A DNA stretch of 64,000 bases from CAWBJO01 sp963789175 (GCA_963789175.1 CAWBJO010000002.1:206904-270903), one strand, 5' to 3'. Numbered from the stretch's first letter, positions 31,120 through 41,085 are shown. A program made the numbers and translations. The notes: generated by a model not told the origin, from the letters alone.

Positions 31120-31550
31120 TGGCTTGGCTGCTCCGTCGTCTTCTCGCCGGAGAGGGAGACGGTCCAGTCCGTCTCCTCCTTGGTATCCACCTCGAAGAAG
31201 CCGGTCTTCTGGTAGCCGCGTTCCTTGCAGTCCTTGAGGCCGCGGATAGTGAAGATCTTGTCGCGGGTGCACATGAAATTCTTACCGCCCCAGGCGCCGC
31301 CCTTGTCGTAATCGACGGCGTAAATGTAGTAGAAGCGCGCGATCAGCGAGCCCTTCAGGAGCGTCTCGCAGGCGTTGGCGCCGATGTTCCACCATCCTTC
31401 GGACGCCCAGCCCTTCGCGTCCTTGTAGCCCAAGGCCACGCCGACCCGATTCTGGGTATTGTTGCAGAGCTTGAGATCAGCGCGAGCCGGGCCCGCCGCC
31501 AGCATCATCGCCGCGGCGGCCAAAATCACTGTCGACCGCAAAGCTGCCAT
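31116..31550 (-). CDS. DUF1036 family periplasmic protein
   Basis: From ATG 31550 the 144-residue protein has a signal peptide (STVILAAAAMMLAAGPARA) and the DUF1036 core: LKLCNNTQNRVGVALGYKD, EGWWNIGANACETLL and YYIYAVDYDKGGAW. Several cysteines suggest disulfides in the periplasm. Function is unknown. Its stop overlaps the pyruvate kinase start (GTGA), a conserved neighbourhood in alphaproteobacteria. The frame extends to 31655 but the extra residues lack signal-peptide character. Confidence 0.88.
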   Translation of the reverse strand: MAALRSTVILAAAAMMLAAGPARADLKLCNNTQNRVGVALGYKDAKGWASEGWWNIGANACETLLKGSLIARFYYIYAVDYDKGGAWGGKNFMCTRDKIFTIRGLKDCKERGYQKTGFFEVDTKEETDWTVSLSGEKTTEQPSQ

Positions 31551-31752
31551 GCGACCTCGGGCCCCCCTTCCACCGCGAATCCATTTATCATGTTTCCAGT
31601 CCCCTGTAAGCGGCATTCGGTGCAAGAGCGCCCGCGGGCCTGGACAGCCGAGCAACGCATGCGAGCCTCATGATAATGTATCGGCGGGCGGTCCGTCGAT
31701 ATGCGTGAAATGCCGCGGCGGACCGAGCCCGCGGCAGAGGAGTTTCGAGCCG

Positions 31753-32058
31753 ATGAACAAGCCTGATGATGACGTGCAGAAAGAACTTGAATCGACCGTT
31801 CTGCGAAGGCTTATTGGCCACCTGCGGAGCCGAACGGACGTGCAGAACATCGACCTGATGACGCTCGCCGGCTTCTGCCGGAACTGCCTCGCCAACTGGT
31901 ACGAAGAGGCGGCAAAGGCGCGCGGCATCGCCATGACGCGCGATGCAGCCCGGCAGCACATCTACGGGATGCCCTACGAGGAGTGGAAGGCAACCCACCA
32001 GCGCGAGGCCGGGCCGGAGCAGGTCGAGCACATGACGAAGGCCCGCAAGGATCACTGA
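31753..32058 (+). CDS. DUF1244 family protein
   Basis: The 101-residue protein contains the DUF1244 signature LMTLAGFCRNCLANWYEEAA (residues about 36-55) and ends with a helical stretch including YGMPYEEWKA. Paired cysteines (FCRNC) may bind a metal. The biochemical role is unknown. ATG 31753 follows GAGGAG. It precedes gapR by 29 bases, and the two are likely co-transcribed. Confidence 0.88.
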   Translation: MNKPDDDVQKELESTVLRRLIGHLRSRTDVQNIDLMTLAGFCRNCLANWYEEAAKARGIAMTRDAARQHIYGMPYEEWKATHQREAGPEQVEHMTKARKDH

Positions 32059-32087
32059 CGCGGCGTGCCGTAAACGGAAGGGGTGCG

Positions 32088-32342
32088 ATGGATACCAAGC
32101 CGACATTCGCAAAAGCGCAATTGAAGAGCCTCGTCGAACGGATCGAGAAGCTCGAGGAAGAGAAGAAGGCGCTGGCCGGCGATATCCGCGAAGTCTACGC
32201 CGAGGCCAAGGGCCACGGATTCGACACCAAGATCCTGAGGCGCGTCGTTTCGATCCGCCGGAAGGACAAGAACGAGCGGGCGGAAGAAGAGGCCATGCTC
32301 GACGTCTATCTGAACGCGCTGGGGATGATCCCCGCCGAATAG
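32088..32342 (+). CDS. gapR: GapR-family nucleoid-associated protein (DUF2312)
   Basis: The 84-residue protein has the DUF2312 pattern: KSLVERIEKLEEEKKALAGD coiled coil, AEAKGHGFDTKILRRVV, then a lysine-rich loop IRRKDKNERAEEEAMLD. Caulobacter GapR clamps overtwisted, AT-rich DNA and assists topoisomerases during replication and transcription. ATG 32088 follows GGAAGGGG. Confidence 0.9.
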   Translation: MDTKPTFAKAQLKSLVERIEKLEEEKKALAGDIREVYAEAKGHGFDTKILRRVVSIRRKDKNERAEEEAMLDVYLNALGMIPAE

Positions 32343-32354
32343 GCGGGCGGCAGG

Positions 32355-33776
32355 CTACTGGAAGATCGAGGGCGTCATGCCCGCTGCCGGGCCGGCATCG
32401 CCGAGGCGGGCGGGCGTGAAGTTACCCTTGAGCTCGCGATTGACGAACAGGCTATCCGCCTTGCCGGACGACTGCACCTCGGGTTCCGACGAGCCGCCGA
32501 AATGCAAGGCGGCGAGCAGTTGGCTCAACGCGCTGGCGGGCTCCTCGTCGACGACCGGGTCCGGTTCCTCGATCGGCTCGTTGGTGTAGCTGATCTCGAT
32601 GGGCTTCGGCGTGCTGTCGGTGCGCACGATGCTGTCGGTGTTGAAGAGCCAGCGGGTCGGCCACCAGAAGAAGTCGTCGGCGCCGGTCGTGACGGAGGAC
32701 GTGGACGCCGTCACGAGGTCGGCCTGGTCATGGGTGGCGTTGGCGGCGAAGCTGCCCTTGCTCGAGATGTTGGAGAAGCTGTAGTCGGACTCGAAGGGAT
32801 CCTCGACGGCCGCGAGCATGCCGATCTCGTCGGCGGCGGGCGGACGGCGGGCGAAATTGTTCTTCGGCGCCGGAGCGGAGGCGGGCTCGATCTGCATGCG
32901 GGCGGCGGCGAGCATCAGCACTTCGATCGGCTTGGCGCGTGGCTTCGGAACCGGATAGCCGTCTGCGACGGAGGAGGGCTTGGCCGGAGCGGCAGCCTCG
33001 CCGCCTTCGTCGTCGACGAAATCTGCAGCGGCCATCTGGACCTTGCCGCCGACCTTCTTGATCTCGGCGGAAGGACCGGTCTGCACCTGGGCCAGCATGT
33101 AGCCGTTGGTCATACGGGCGCCGATCGTCTTCTTGTAGGTGCTCATGATCTGAGCGACCTGGGCGGTGCTCGGCCGCGGCCAGTACCGCACGTTGCCGGA
33201 GTCGATGTGGACGAAGCCCGATGCACCCGATTTCGGATAGTAGCCGACGCCGCCGATCTCGCGGGCCATGGCGCTGCCGCGCAGCTTGGCGACCGAGACG
33301 TCGGGGAAGTAGAGGTCGATCGCCTTGCCGCGGATGTGCATGCTCTGCTTGGCGACGTTGCGGCCGATGCGCTTCAGCATCGCGTTGGTGTTGGCGGAGC
33401 GATAGCCGCAGATGATGTGAATGGGTGCCTTCGAATCGAGATCGGCGTGAAGCTCCCACATGAGGTCGAGAGTCTTCGGATCCATCTTCATCGCCTCATT
33501 GCGGCGCCAGTCGCGCATGAGGTGGTTGATCTTGCTGAGGGCGGAGGGGACGTAGCGACCATCCTTCTTGTAGGTGATGGTCAGCGACTCTTTGGTGTGG
33601 ACGTGATATAGGCTTAAAGTCCTGGTATCACCTGCCGCGGTCGTAGAGCCGGGAAAGGTGCTCCAGGCGAATGCCGCGCAGGCCGCAAAGAGGACCGACG
33701 CGGCGGCGAGCTTCTTCAATCGAGATGGCAACGGCTTGTGGTGTCCCACGAAAAGAGGTTTCCCACTCAAACCCAT
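32355..33776 (-). CDS. DUF882/M15-type peptidoglycan peptidase-like protein
   Basis: From ATG 33776 the protein has 473 residues: a signal anchor (KKLAAASVLFAACAAFAW), a DUF882 domain with an M15-like zinc site (SMHIRGKAIDLYF and GFVHIDSGNVRYW), then a long acidic, proline-rich tail of low complexity. M15-type enzymes cut D-Ala-containing peptide bonds in murein. The tail is probably a flexible periplasmic linker or interaction region. A perfect CtrA box lies 157-183 bases upstream. TTG 33788 and GTG 33782 are in-frame alternatives. Confidence 0.82.
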   Translation of the reverse strand: MGLSGKPLFVGHHKPLPSRLKKLAAASVLFAACAAFAWSTFPGSTTAAGDTRTLSLYHVHTKESLTITYKKDGRYVPSALSKINHLMRDWRRNEAMKMDPKTLDLMWELHADLDSKAPIHIICGYRSANTNAMLKRIGRNVAKQSMHIRGKAIDLYFPDVSVAKLRGSAMAREIGGVGYYPKSGASGFVHIDSGNVRYWPRPSTAQVAQIMSTYKKTIGARMTNGYMLAQVQTGPSAEIKKVGGKVQMAAADFVDDEGGEAAAPAKPSSVADGYPVPKPRAKPIEVLMLAAARMQIEPASAPAPKNNFARRPPAADEIGMLAAVEDPFESDYSFSNISSKGSFAANATHDQADLVTASTSSVTTGADDFFWWPTRWLFNTDSIVRTDSTPKPIEISYTNEPIEEPDPVVDEEPASALSQLLAALHFGGSSEPEVQSSGKADSLFVNRELKGNFTPARLGDAGPAAGMTPSIFQ

Positions 33777-33944
33777 ACGCACACACAAACCGGAGCTTGT
33801 CCCCGACTCCCCTTTTCAGTCCCTTCGTCCCCAACACCCGCGCCAAGTATGTTGCGGGAAAGTCCTTCCCACAAGCCATAAGATTGCGGCCATGATTGGG
33901 CACGCCGGAGTTCTTCCAGCATGGCCCCATATGCTTAACAAATG

Positions 33945-33959
33945 TTTAAGTGCGTTCAC
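33945..33959. promoter_or_regulatory. perfect CtrA box upstream of the DUF882 gene
   Basis: TTAA-N7-TTAA is present exactly (TTAA at 33945-33948 and 33956-33959). CtrA is the cell-cycle response regulator of alphaproteobacteria. The gap between the L,D-transpeptidase stop and the DUF882 start is the only long intergenic stretch nearby and contains no gene. Confidence 0.6.
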
Positions 33960-34024
33960 GCAGAGGCATTTTTCGCCTCCGAACCGGCAGGTCCAAGCGT
34001 TAACGCATGGTCAGGCGAGGGCTT

Positions 34025-36001
34025 CTAGTTGGCCGCCACGGCGATCCGGTTGAGGGCCGACTCCAGGCGCTTGTCGCGACCGTAGATATCCGGAAGGTAG
34101 ATGAGCTTCCCGGAGGGGTCGATCCAGGTCGTGAAATAGGTGAGGTGGACCGGGATCTTCGACGGCAGGTTGACTGTCATGTTCTCGCCGGAGGCGATCG
34201 CGCCGTCGACTTCGTTGCGATCCCAGCCGAGGACGCGGACGGCGAGCTCGCGCGGGTTCTCGACGCGAACGCAGCCGTGGCTGAAGGCGCGCACCGACTG
34301 GCCGAAGAGATTCTTGGTCGGCGTGTCGTGCATGTAGATGTCGTGGGAGTTCGGGAAGAGAAACTTGATGTTCCCGAGGGCGTTGTCGTCGCCGGGCGGC
34401 TGGCGGACGTCGAAGGGGATGCGATCGCCATAGGCCCACCAGTCGACCTCGCCTGAACTGACGACGCGACCGCCGGGCGCCACGACCTCAAATCCCTTGC
34501 GATCGAGGTAGTAGGGGTCGCGCATCAGCATCGGCAGCATCTCGTGCTTGATGATCGAGCCGGGGACGCCCCAGTAGGGATTGACGACGACCATCTCCAT
34601 CTCGTCGCTGAAGACCGAGGTCTGGGTTTGGGGCTTGCCGACGATGACCTTGGTCGACCAGGAGATCTTGCCGCTGTCCATCAGGCGCAGCTCGAAGGCC
34701 GCTTGGTTGACCATGATGTATTTCGGGCCGAGATCACGCGGCAGCCAGCGCACGCGCTCCATGTTCATGACGAGCTTCTGGAGGTTGCGGCTGTCCGTGC
34801 GCTCGTTGAAGGCATTGACCGTGGCGGCGTCGAGGCGGCCCGTTACCTTGATCTTCTGGCTTTCCTGGAATGCCTGCAGCGCCTTCGACATCGGTTTGTC
34901 GAGCTTCTCAGCGTCGGCGCGGCCCTTGGCCGTCCGCTTCACCTCGAAGCTTCCCGACATGTAGGCATCGGTATCGACGGACTTGCGCCAGTCACCCGTG
35001 TTCGCTTCGGCCAGGTGGCCGAACTTGACGAGGCGGGCCCGGACCATCGGAATGCGGGCGTCGCGCTCCCCGACCTTGACGCGGGCGCCGGCCGGGATGG
35101 GCTCTTCGGTCAATTCGGAGGTCTTGGCCCTGAGCTGGGCGAGTGCCTTGCGCATCGCCTGGTAGGCCGGATGGGTGGGCTGCAGGCTCCTGAGATAGGT
35201 GGCCGCATCGGATGCGGCGGCGAGGCTGTTCAGCGCCTCGGGCAAGGCCAGGGCCGGCGGCGCGATGTCGTAGTAGCGCGAAAGCTTGTTGGGAAGGATG
35301 CGTCCGCCGTAGGCCTGGTCGGCATAGCGGAGGACGGCGGCGGTCATGCCGATGTCGAGCATGGCCAGGTGGACGACGTCGCCCTTCAGACCCGTGCCAT
35401 CGTCGCCGAAGCCAGAAAGCAGGGGCGGCAGATAGTCGGTCGCGACCATGCCTTCGGCATCGGCGTCGGCCATGAGGGTGAGGGCGCCGGCGCCCTTGGC
35501 CGACAGGCCTTCGGAGGTCACCCAGACCGGCTCGAACCCGCGCGCCGCATAGAAGGCCAGGATGGCATCGCGCTGGGCGGGCGTGACGCGCACGGCAGTT
35601 TCCGAATCGCGAAGCTTGTAGAGGATGGTCGAGGCCAGGACCTGACCGGGCTTGGCCGCGGCAAGGGCCGGATCGGAGAGGGAGACGAGCTTGACCGGGG
35701 TATAGGGGCCGATGTTGCGGTCGGGATCGGGCGGCGCCTCGGGCGTCGGGTCGATGTCGCCGTCGGGTGATTCGAAGGCGTCCCAGAAAGAGAAGAAACC
35801 CCGGCGGCGCGAGGGGTTTTCGAAGCGGTCGGGTATGAAAGTCTGGCGAGCCGAATAGTTGTACTTGTATTTCTTGCGGTGTTTTTCGAGCGCCTTTTCG
35901 CTGAGCAGCCGGTCATTGTTCCCTGCCAGAGCGGGCAGCGGAATCAGGCTGAAGCCGACAATGCCCGCAAGACCGATTGCGAACAGACGAAGCGATTTCA
36001 T
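34025..36001 (-). CDS. L,D-transpeptidase of the YcbB/LdtD type
   Basis: The 658-residue protein has a signal peptide (LRLFAIGLAGIVGFSLIPLP), a peptidoglycan-binding-like region (KPMSKALQAFQESQKIKVTG, about residue 370) and a YkuD catalytic domain with SHGCVRVENP; the nucleophile is Cys577 with His575. L,D-transpeptidases make 3-3 cross-links in murein or attach outer membrane proteins. ATG 36001 is preferred over the GTG three codons earlier. It is followed on the same strand by the DUF882 peptidase gene, so two murein enzymes are neighbours. Confidence 0.92.
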   Translation of the reverse strand: MKSLRLFAIGLAGIVGFSLIPLPALAGNNDRLLSEKALEKHRKKYKYNYSARQTFIPDRFENPSRRRGFFSFWDAFESPDGDIDPTPEAPPDPDRNIGPYTPVKLVSLSDPALAAAKPGQVLASTILYKLRDSETAVRVTPAQRDAILAFYAARGFEPVWVTSEGLSAKGAGALTLMADADAEGMVATDYLPPLLSGFGDDGTGLKGDVVHLAMLDIGMTAAVLRYADQAYGGRILPNKLSRYYDIAPPALALPEALNSLAAASDAATYLRSLQPTHPAYQAMRKALAQLRAKTSELTEEPIPAGARVKVGERDARIPMVRARLVKFGHLAEANTGDWRKSVDTDAYMSGSFEVKRTAKGRADAEKLDKPMSKALQAFQESQKIKVTGRLDAATVNAFNERTDSRNLQKLVMNMERVRWLPRDLGPKYIMVNQAAFELRLMDSGKISWSTKVIVGKPQTQTSVFSDEMEMVVVNPYWGVPGSIIKHEMLPMLMRDPYYLDRKGFEVVAPGGRVVSSGEVDWWAYGDRIPFDVRQPPGDDNALGNIKFLFPNSHDIYMHDTPTKNLFGQSVRAFSHGCVRVENPRELAVRVLGWDRNEVDGAIASGENMTVNLPSKIPVHLTYFTTWIDPSGKLIYLPDIYGRDKRLESALNRIAVAAN

Positions 36002-36096
36002 ATCCGGCACTCCGAGGGGTTGTCCCGCACGCTAATTGCCTACCGTGATGCTTGCAACCGAACTCCGACTTTTTCGGGTCACAAGCATGTGTAGTG

Positions 36097-37595
36097 TCAC
36101 ATTTTGGCCTCATCCAACCCTAGGTCGCGCATCTTGCGATAGAGAGTCGACCGGCCGATTCCCAATTTACGGGCAACTTCCGACATCTGCCCGCGATAGC
36201 GATTGAGGGCGAGACGGATCATGTCCGCTTCGACCTCCTCGAGCTTGCGGATGTGCCCGCCGTCGGTCACGGCCGGAATGCCCAGCGCCATGCCGTCGCC
36301 GGCGATGTTGCCGGGGCGCTCGGTGCCGTTGCCGACCATCGCGGCCTGACCCTGGGGGAGGGAGGGACGCGGCTGCATGGCGGGAGCGGGGGGATCTTCG
36401 CCTCGTAACCTTCGACCAGCGAGGCGATCTGCGGGAAGTCATCGACCGTCAGCTCGTCGGTCTCGCACAGCACGATGGCGCGGAACACGGTGTTCTCGAG
36501 CTGGCGGACGTTGCCCGGCCAGGCATAGGTCTTCAGCATGGCCAGGGCCGCCGGCACGATGCCGCGCACGTGGCGGCCCTCCTCGGCGGCGAATCGGGTG
36601 ATGAAATGGTGGACGAGCTCGGGAATGTCGTCGGTGCGCTGGCGGAGCGGCGGCACCATGACCGGGAATACGTTCAGTCGGTAGTAGAGATCCTCGCGAA
36701 ACTCGCCGCGCTTCACCATGTCGATCATGTTGCGGTTGGTGGCGGAGATCAGGCGGATGTTCACCTTGATCGGGCGACGCGAGCCGACGGGATCGATCTC
36801 GCCCTCCTGTATGGCGCGGAGGAGCTTGACCTGGATGTCGAGCGGCAGTTCGGCGACTTCGTCGAGGAAGAGGGTGCCGCCGTCGGCCTCCTGGAACTTG
36901 CCGGAGTGCCTGCCGGTGGCGCCGGTGAAGGAGCCTTTCTCGTGACCGAACAGGATGCTTTCGACGAGGTTCTCGGGAATGGCACCGCAGTTGACGGCGA
37001 CGAACGGTCTGCCGCGGCGATCGCTTTCTCCCTGGATGGCACGGGCGAACATTTCCTTGCCGACGCCCGATTCGCCCTCGATGAGGACGGGAATCGTCGA
37101 CTGGGCGGCGCGGCGGCCGAGCCTCAGGACGTTGGTCATGGCGGGGCTCGACGCGATCAGCTCGTCGAAAGTCAGCGCGCCGCCCACCTTGGCGTTCAGC
37201 CGCTTCACTTCCTCGGTGAGCGCCGTGACCTTGAGCAAGTTCTGGATCGACACCTTGAGGCGCTCGGGCGAGACGGGCTTCACGACGAAATCGTCGGCCC
37301 CGGCCCGCATGGCCCGGATCACCGTCTCGATCGAGCCCTGCGCCGTCTGCACGATCACTGGACGATGGACCGACCCCGATTCGAGCTTCTCCAAGACCTC
37401 GAGCCCGTCCATGCCGGGCATCATGAGGTCGAGAATGATGAGCTCGAGGCTTGCCGCCTGAGGCGCGGTGAGCAGGTCGAGGGCTTTCTGACCGCCGTCG
37501 GCGGACGTGGTCTCGAAACCCAGCCGCTTCACCATCTCTTCAAGGATCCGACGCTGTGCGGGATCGTCGTCAACAATTAGTACGCGAGGAGCCAT
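36097..37595 (-). pseudogene. sigma-54-dependent response regulator (REC-AAA-Fis), interrupted by one-base frameshift
   Basis: The frame from ATG 37595 encodes a receiver (LIILDLMMPGMDG), an AAA+ domain with Walker A GESGVGKE, GSFTGA in place of GAFTGA, and VNIRLISATNR, then runs out of phase at about residue 400. The C-terminal Fis-type helix-turn-helix (MSEVARKLGIGRSTLYRK) is in another frame, 36097-36378. A run of six G (36388-36393) marks the break: one more base would join KIPPAPAMQPRPS smoothly to the DNA-binding end. It is a true frameshift, a phase-variable tract or a sequencing slip. No partner kinase is adjacent. Confidence 0.8.
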
Positions 37596-37830
37596 GCCAG
37601 TTCGCTTGCCATGTGTTTTCGATTTTCAGTTGTCCGGTCGGATATCCCCGCGCCCCCCTGGACTCGCGGCGTCGGACGACTACCGACCGGTCCCGAAATG
37701 TGACAGGCAAGCGTAAAGAGTGGCTTAAGCCGCTATAACAATTAGGGACAATGGCGCTTGCGAGGTGCGGAGCAAGCCGCCATATGGATGGTTAACACTT
37801 CCGCAACACTCGCATCGCCAAGGAGCCGTC

Positions 37831-39639
37831 ATGCTGGATGCAGCCCCATCGCTCGGTCCATTGCCGGAATGGAATCTGAGCGACCTCTATGAAAGCGGTG
37901 ACTCGCCGACATTCAAGGACGATCTCAAGAGGGGGCGCAGCGACGCGGAAGCCTTCGCGGCCCGCTACAAGGGAAAGCTCGCCGAGTTCGCAGCGGCTGC
38001 GGACGGCGGCGAGCGGCTGGCGGAAGCCCTGAAAGACTACGAAGCGCTCGACGAGCTCCTGGGGCGGATCGGTTCCTATGCGCAGCTTCACTATGTGGGC
38101 GACACGACCGATCCGAAACGCGCCAAGTTCTACGGCGACGTCACGCAGGCGCTGACCGACATCTCGGTGCTCCTGCTGTTCTTCGAGCTCGAGCTCAACC
38201 GGATCGCCGATGCGACGATGGAGACGGCGCTCCAGGCACCGGGCTTCGCGCGCTACAAGCCGTGGATCGACGACTTGCGCAAGGAGCGCCCCTATCAGCT
38301 CGACGACAGGATCGAGCAACTGTTCCAGGAAAAGTCGGTGACCGGCTATTCCGCTTGGAACCGGCTTTTCGACGAGACGATGGCGGACCTCAAGTTCGAG
38401 GTCGAGGGCCGGGAGCTCCTGCTCGAGCCGACGCTGAACCTGCTTCTCGATCCGGACGAAAACAAGCGCCGGGCTGCCTCCGATGGGCTCGCCAAGACGT
38501 TCCGTGCCAATCTCCGGCTCTTCGCGCACATCACCAACACGCTCGCCAAGGACAAGGAAATCTCCGACCGCTGGCGCGGATTCAAGGACATCGCCGATGC
38601 CCGGCATCTCTCCAACCGGATCGAGCCGGAGGTCGTAGATGCGCTCGTCAAGGCGGTGCGCGAGGCCTTTCCGGCGCTGTCGCACCGATACTACGCGATG
38701 AAGGCGAAGTGGCTCGGCAAGGACAAGCTCGAGCACTACGACCGCAACGCGCCGCTGCCCGAGGAAGACAAGCGCAACGTCCCGTGGGACGAGGCGCGAA
38801 ACACGGTGCTCACCGCCTATGGCAGCTTCGATCCGAAGATGGCCGACATCGCCCGACAGTTCTTCGACAAGCGCTGGATCGATGCGCCGGTGCGGGCCGG
38901 AAAGGCGCCGGGCGCCTTCGCCCATCCGACCGTGCCGTCGGTCCATCCGTACGTGCTGCTAAACTACCTCGGCAAGACGCGGGACGTCATGACGCTCGCC
39001 CACGAGCTCGGACACGGCGTGCACCAGGTCCTGGCGGCGCGCCAGGGGCCGCTCCTATCACGGACGCCGCTGACGCTCGCCGAGACGGCGAGCGTGTTCG
39101 GCGAGATGCTGACGTTCCAGTCGCTACTCGACCAGACGCGCGATCAGAAACGCCGCAAGGCGCTTCTCGCCCAGAAGGTGGAGGACATGCTGAACACGGT
39201 CGTGCGGCAGATCGCATTCTACACCTTCGAGCGGCTGGTCCATGACGAGCGCAAGGCCGGCGAGCTGACGGCGGAAAGGCTCGGCGAGATATGGCTTCAG
39301 GTGCAATCCGAAAGCCTCGGCCCGGCCATCCGCCTCGGCCCCGGATACGAGACATTCTGGACCTACATCCCGCACTTCATTCATTCACCGTTCTACGTCT
39401 ATGCCTATGCGTTCGGCGACTGCCTGGTGAATTCCCTCTACGCGCGCTACCGCGAAGCGGAGAAGGGTTTCACCGACAAGTATTTCGCGATGCTGGAGGC
39501 GGGAGGAAGCAAGCATCACTCCGAGCTCCTGCGACCGTTCGGGCTCGATGCGGCCGACCCGTCATTCTGGCAGAAGGGGCTTCGCGTCATTTCCGGATTC
39601 ATCGACGAGATCGAGGCCCTCGACAGGACGGCGCGTTGA
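37831..39639 (+). CDS. pepF: oligoendopeptidase F, M3 family
   Basis: The 602-residue cytosolic zinc peptidase has the HEXXH site His391-Glu392-x-x-His395 in LAHELGHGVHQ, with the third ligand expected in the following TASVFGEMLTF. PepF cuts peptides of roughly 7-17 residues. ATG 37831 follows AAGGAG; residues encoded upstream of it are not part of the family. Its stop overlaps the start of the ABC1 kinase gene (TTGA). Confidence 0.93.
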   Translation: MLDAAPSLGPLPEWNLSDLYESGDSPTFKDDLKRGRSDAEAFAARYKGKLAEFAAAADGGERLAEALKDYEALDELLGRIGSYAQLHYVGDTTDPKRAKFYGDVTQALTDISVLLLFFELELNRIADATMETALQAPGFARYKPWIDDLRKERPYQLDDRIEQLFQEKSVTGYSAWNRLFDETMADLKFEVEGRELLLEPTLNLLLDPDENKRRAASDGLAKTFRANLRLFAHITNTLAKDKEISDRWRGFKDIADARHLSNRIEPEVVDALVKAVREAFPALSHRYYAMKAKWLGKDKLEHYDRNAPLPEEDKRNVPWDEARNTVLTAYGSFDPKMADIARQFFDKRWIDAPVRAGKAPGAFAHPTVPSVHPYVLLNYLGKTRDVMTLAHELGHGVHQVLAARQGPLLSRTPLTLAETASVFGEMLTFQSLLDQTRDQKRRKALLAQKVEDMLNTVVRQIAFYTFERLVHDERKAGELTAERLGEIWLQVQSESLGPAIRLGPGYETFWTYIPHFIHSPFYVYAYAFGDCLVNSLYARYREAEKGFTDKYFAMLEAGGSKHHSELLRPFGLDAADPSFWQKGLRVISGFIDEIEALDRTAR

Positions 39640-41003
39640 ACGACCGCGACAAGGACCTTGAAGCGAACCGGATCGGCGCTCGCCTCAGCCGCTACGCGAC
39701 GGTCGGGGCGGGGCTCGGCTCGACGGCGGCGCGTGTCGCGGCCCGGCGCATGCTAGCGCCGGAGACGGATGCCGCCGGCGAGGCGCGCCTCTTCCGCGAG
39801 ACGCTGGGCTCCCTGAAGGGCCCGCTCATGAAGGTGGCGCAACTCCTGTCGACGATCCCCGACATCCTGCCGCCGGAATATGCGGAGGAGCTTGCGACGC
39901 TACAGTCGCAGGCGCCCGCGATGGGCTGGCCGTTCGTGAGGCGGCGCATGGCGGCCGAGCTCGGCGCCGACTGGCAGGCAAAGTTCGCCAGCTTCGAGCC
40001 CGAGGCGGCGGCCGCCGCTTCGCTCGGACAGGTGCACCGGGCGCGTGACCACGCAGGAAGACTCCTCGCCTGCAAGCTCCAGTATCCGGACATGGATTCG
40101 GCGGTCGAAGCCGACCTCACGCAACTGAAGCTCCTCCTGTCGCTGCATCGCCGGCTCGACCGGGCCATCGACACGTCGGAGATCGAAGTCGAGCTTTCCG
40201 TCCGGCTGCGGGAGGAGCTCGACTACGAGCGTGAAGGGCGCCACATGGGGCTCTACGGCAAAATGCTCGAGGGAGAGGAACGCATCCGCGTGCCTGAGAT
40301 CCTGGCCGAGCTGTCGACGCGCCGGCTCCTCACCATGACGTGGCTCGAGGGCAGGGGGCTCCTCGCCTTCAAGGACCATCCGCTCGACATCCGCAACCGC
40401 CTCGCCGCCTGCCTGTTCCGGGCCTGGTGGCTGCCATTCTGCCGTCACGGGGTCATTCACGGCGATCCGCATCTCGGCAACTACGCCGCGTTCGACGACG
40501 CGGGCGAAGCGCAGGGCCTCAATCTCCTCGACTTCGGCGCCATCCGCATCTTCCCGCCGTCCTTCGTCGGCGGGGTCGTCGACCTCTATCACGGCCTCCA
40601 GGCGAACGACCGCGATCTGATCGTCCACGCCTACGAGACGTGGGGCTTCCGCAATGTTTCGCACCAGCTCATCGAAGTCCTCAACATCTGGGCCCGGTTC
40701 ATCTACGGCCCCCTCATCGAGGACCGGGTCCGGGCGATCGCCGACGGCGTCAGCCCCGCCACCTACGGCCGCAAGCAGGCCTATACGGTCCACCAACAAC
40801 TGAAAGCCATCGGCCCGCTGCGGGTACCCCGCGAGTTCGTGTTCATGGACCGTGCCGCGATCGGTCTCGGCGGCGTCTTCATCCATCTCAGGGCGGAGCT
40901 CAATTTCCACCGCCTGTTCAACGAGGCGCTGGCCGACTTTTCCGTCGAGGGAACTGCGACGCGGCAACGGGAGGCGCTGTCGCTGGTGGGGCTTGCCCCC
41001 TGA
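39636..41003 (+). CDS. ABC1/UbiB-like atypical kinase
   Basis: The 455-residue protein has the ABC1 family signatures: the N-terminal KxGQ-like motif as MKVAQLLS (Ala in place of Gly), AAASLGQVHRA, VIHGDPHLGN (catalytic loop) and LLDFGAIR (metal-binding Asp). Members support ubiquinone biosynthesis or lipid handling and hydrolyse ATP. There is no C-terminal membrane helix as in UbiB itself. TTG 39636 overlaps the PepF stop; translation is coupled. Confidence 0.85.
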   Translation: MNDRDKDLEANRIGARLSRYATVGAGLGSTAARVAARRMLAPETDAAGEARLFRETLGSLKGPLMKVAQLLSTIPDILPPEYAEELATLQSQAPAMGWPFVRRRMAAELGADWQAKFASFEPEAAAAASLGQVHRARDHAGRLLACKLQYPDMDSAVEADLTQLKLLLSLHRRLDRAIDTSEIEVELSVRLREELDYEREGRHMGLYGKMLEGEERIRVPEILAELSTRRLLTMTWLEGRGLLAFKDHPLDIRNRLAACLFRAWWLPFCRHGVIHGDPHLGNYAAFDDAGEAQGLNLLDFGAIRIFPPSFVGGVVDLYHGLQANDRDLIVHAYETWGFRNVSHQLIEVLNIWARFIYGPLIEDRVRAIADGVSPATYGRKQAYTVHQQLKAIGPLRVPREFVFMDRAAIGLGGVFIHLRAELNFHRLFNEALADFSVEGTATRQREALSLVGLAP

Positions 41004-41056
41004 ACCAGATCGCTTCGCGCGCCCAAGATGCGGCCTTAAAGCACGCGTGACCCGGC

Positions 41057-41085
41057 TTGCGATCACGAGCCTGCCGGGCTAGCGT
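41057..41085 (+). promoter_or_regulatory. possible sigma-70 promoter for the transhydrogenase operon
   Basis: TTGCGA (41057-41062), 17-base spacer and TAGCGT (41080-41085) lie 36 bases upstream of the first gene. Both hexamers deviate from consensus, so support is moderate. Confidence 0.35.

Noticed and set aside
33963..33979. Short GAGGC/GCCTC hairpin as a terminator of the L,D-transpeptidase gene
   Set aside because: Only five base pairs and no T-run on the relevant strand.
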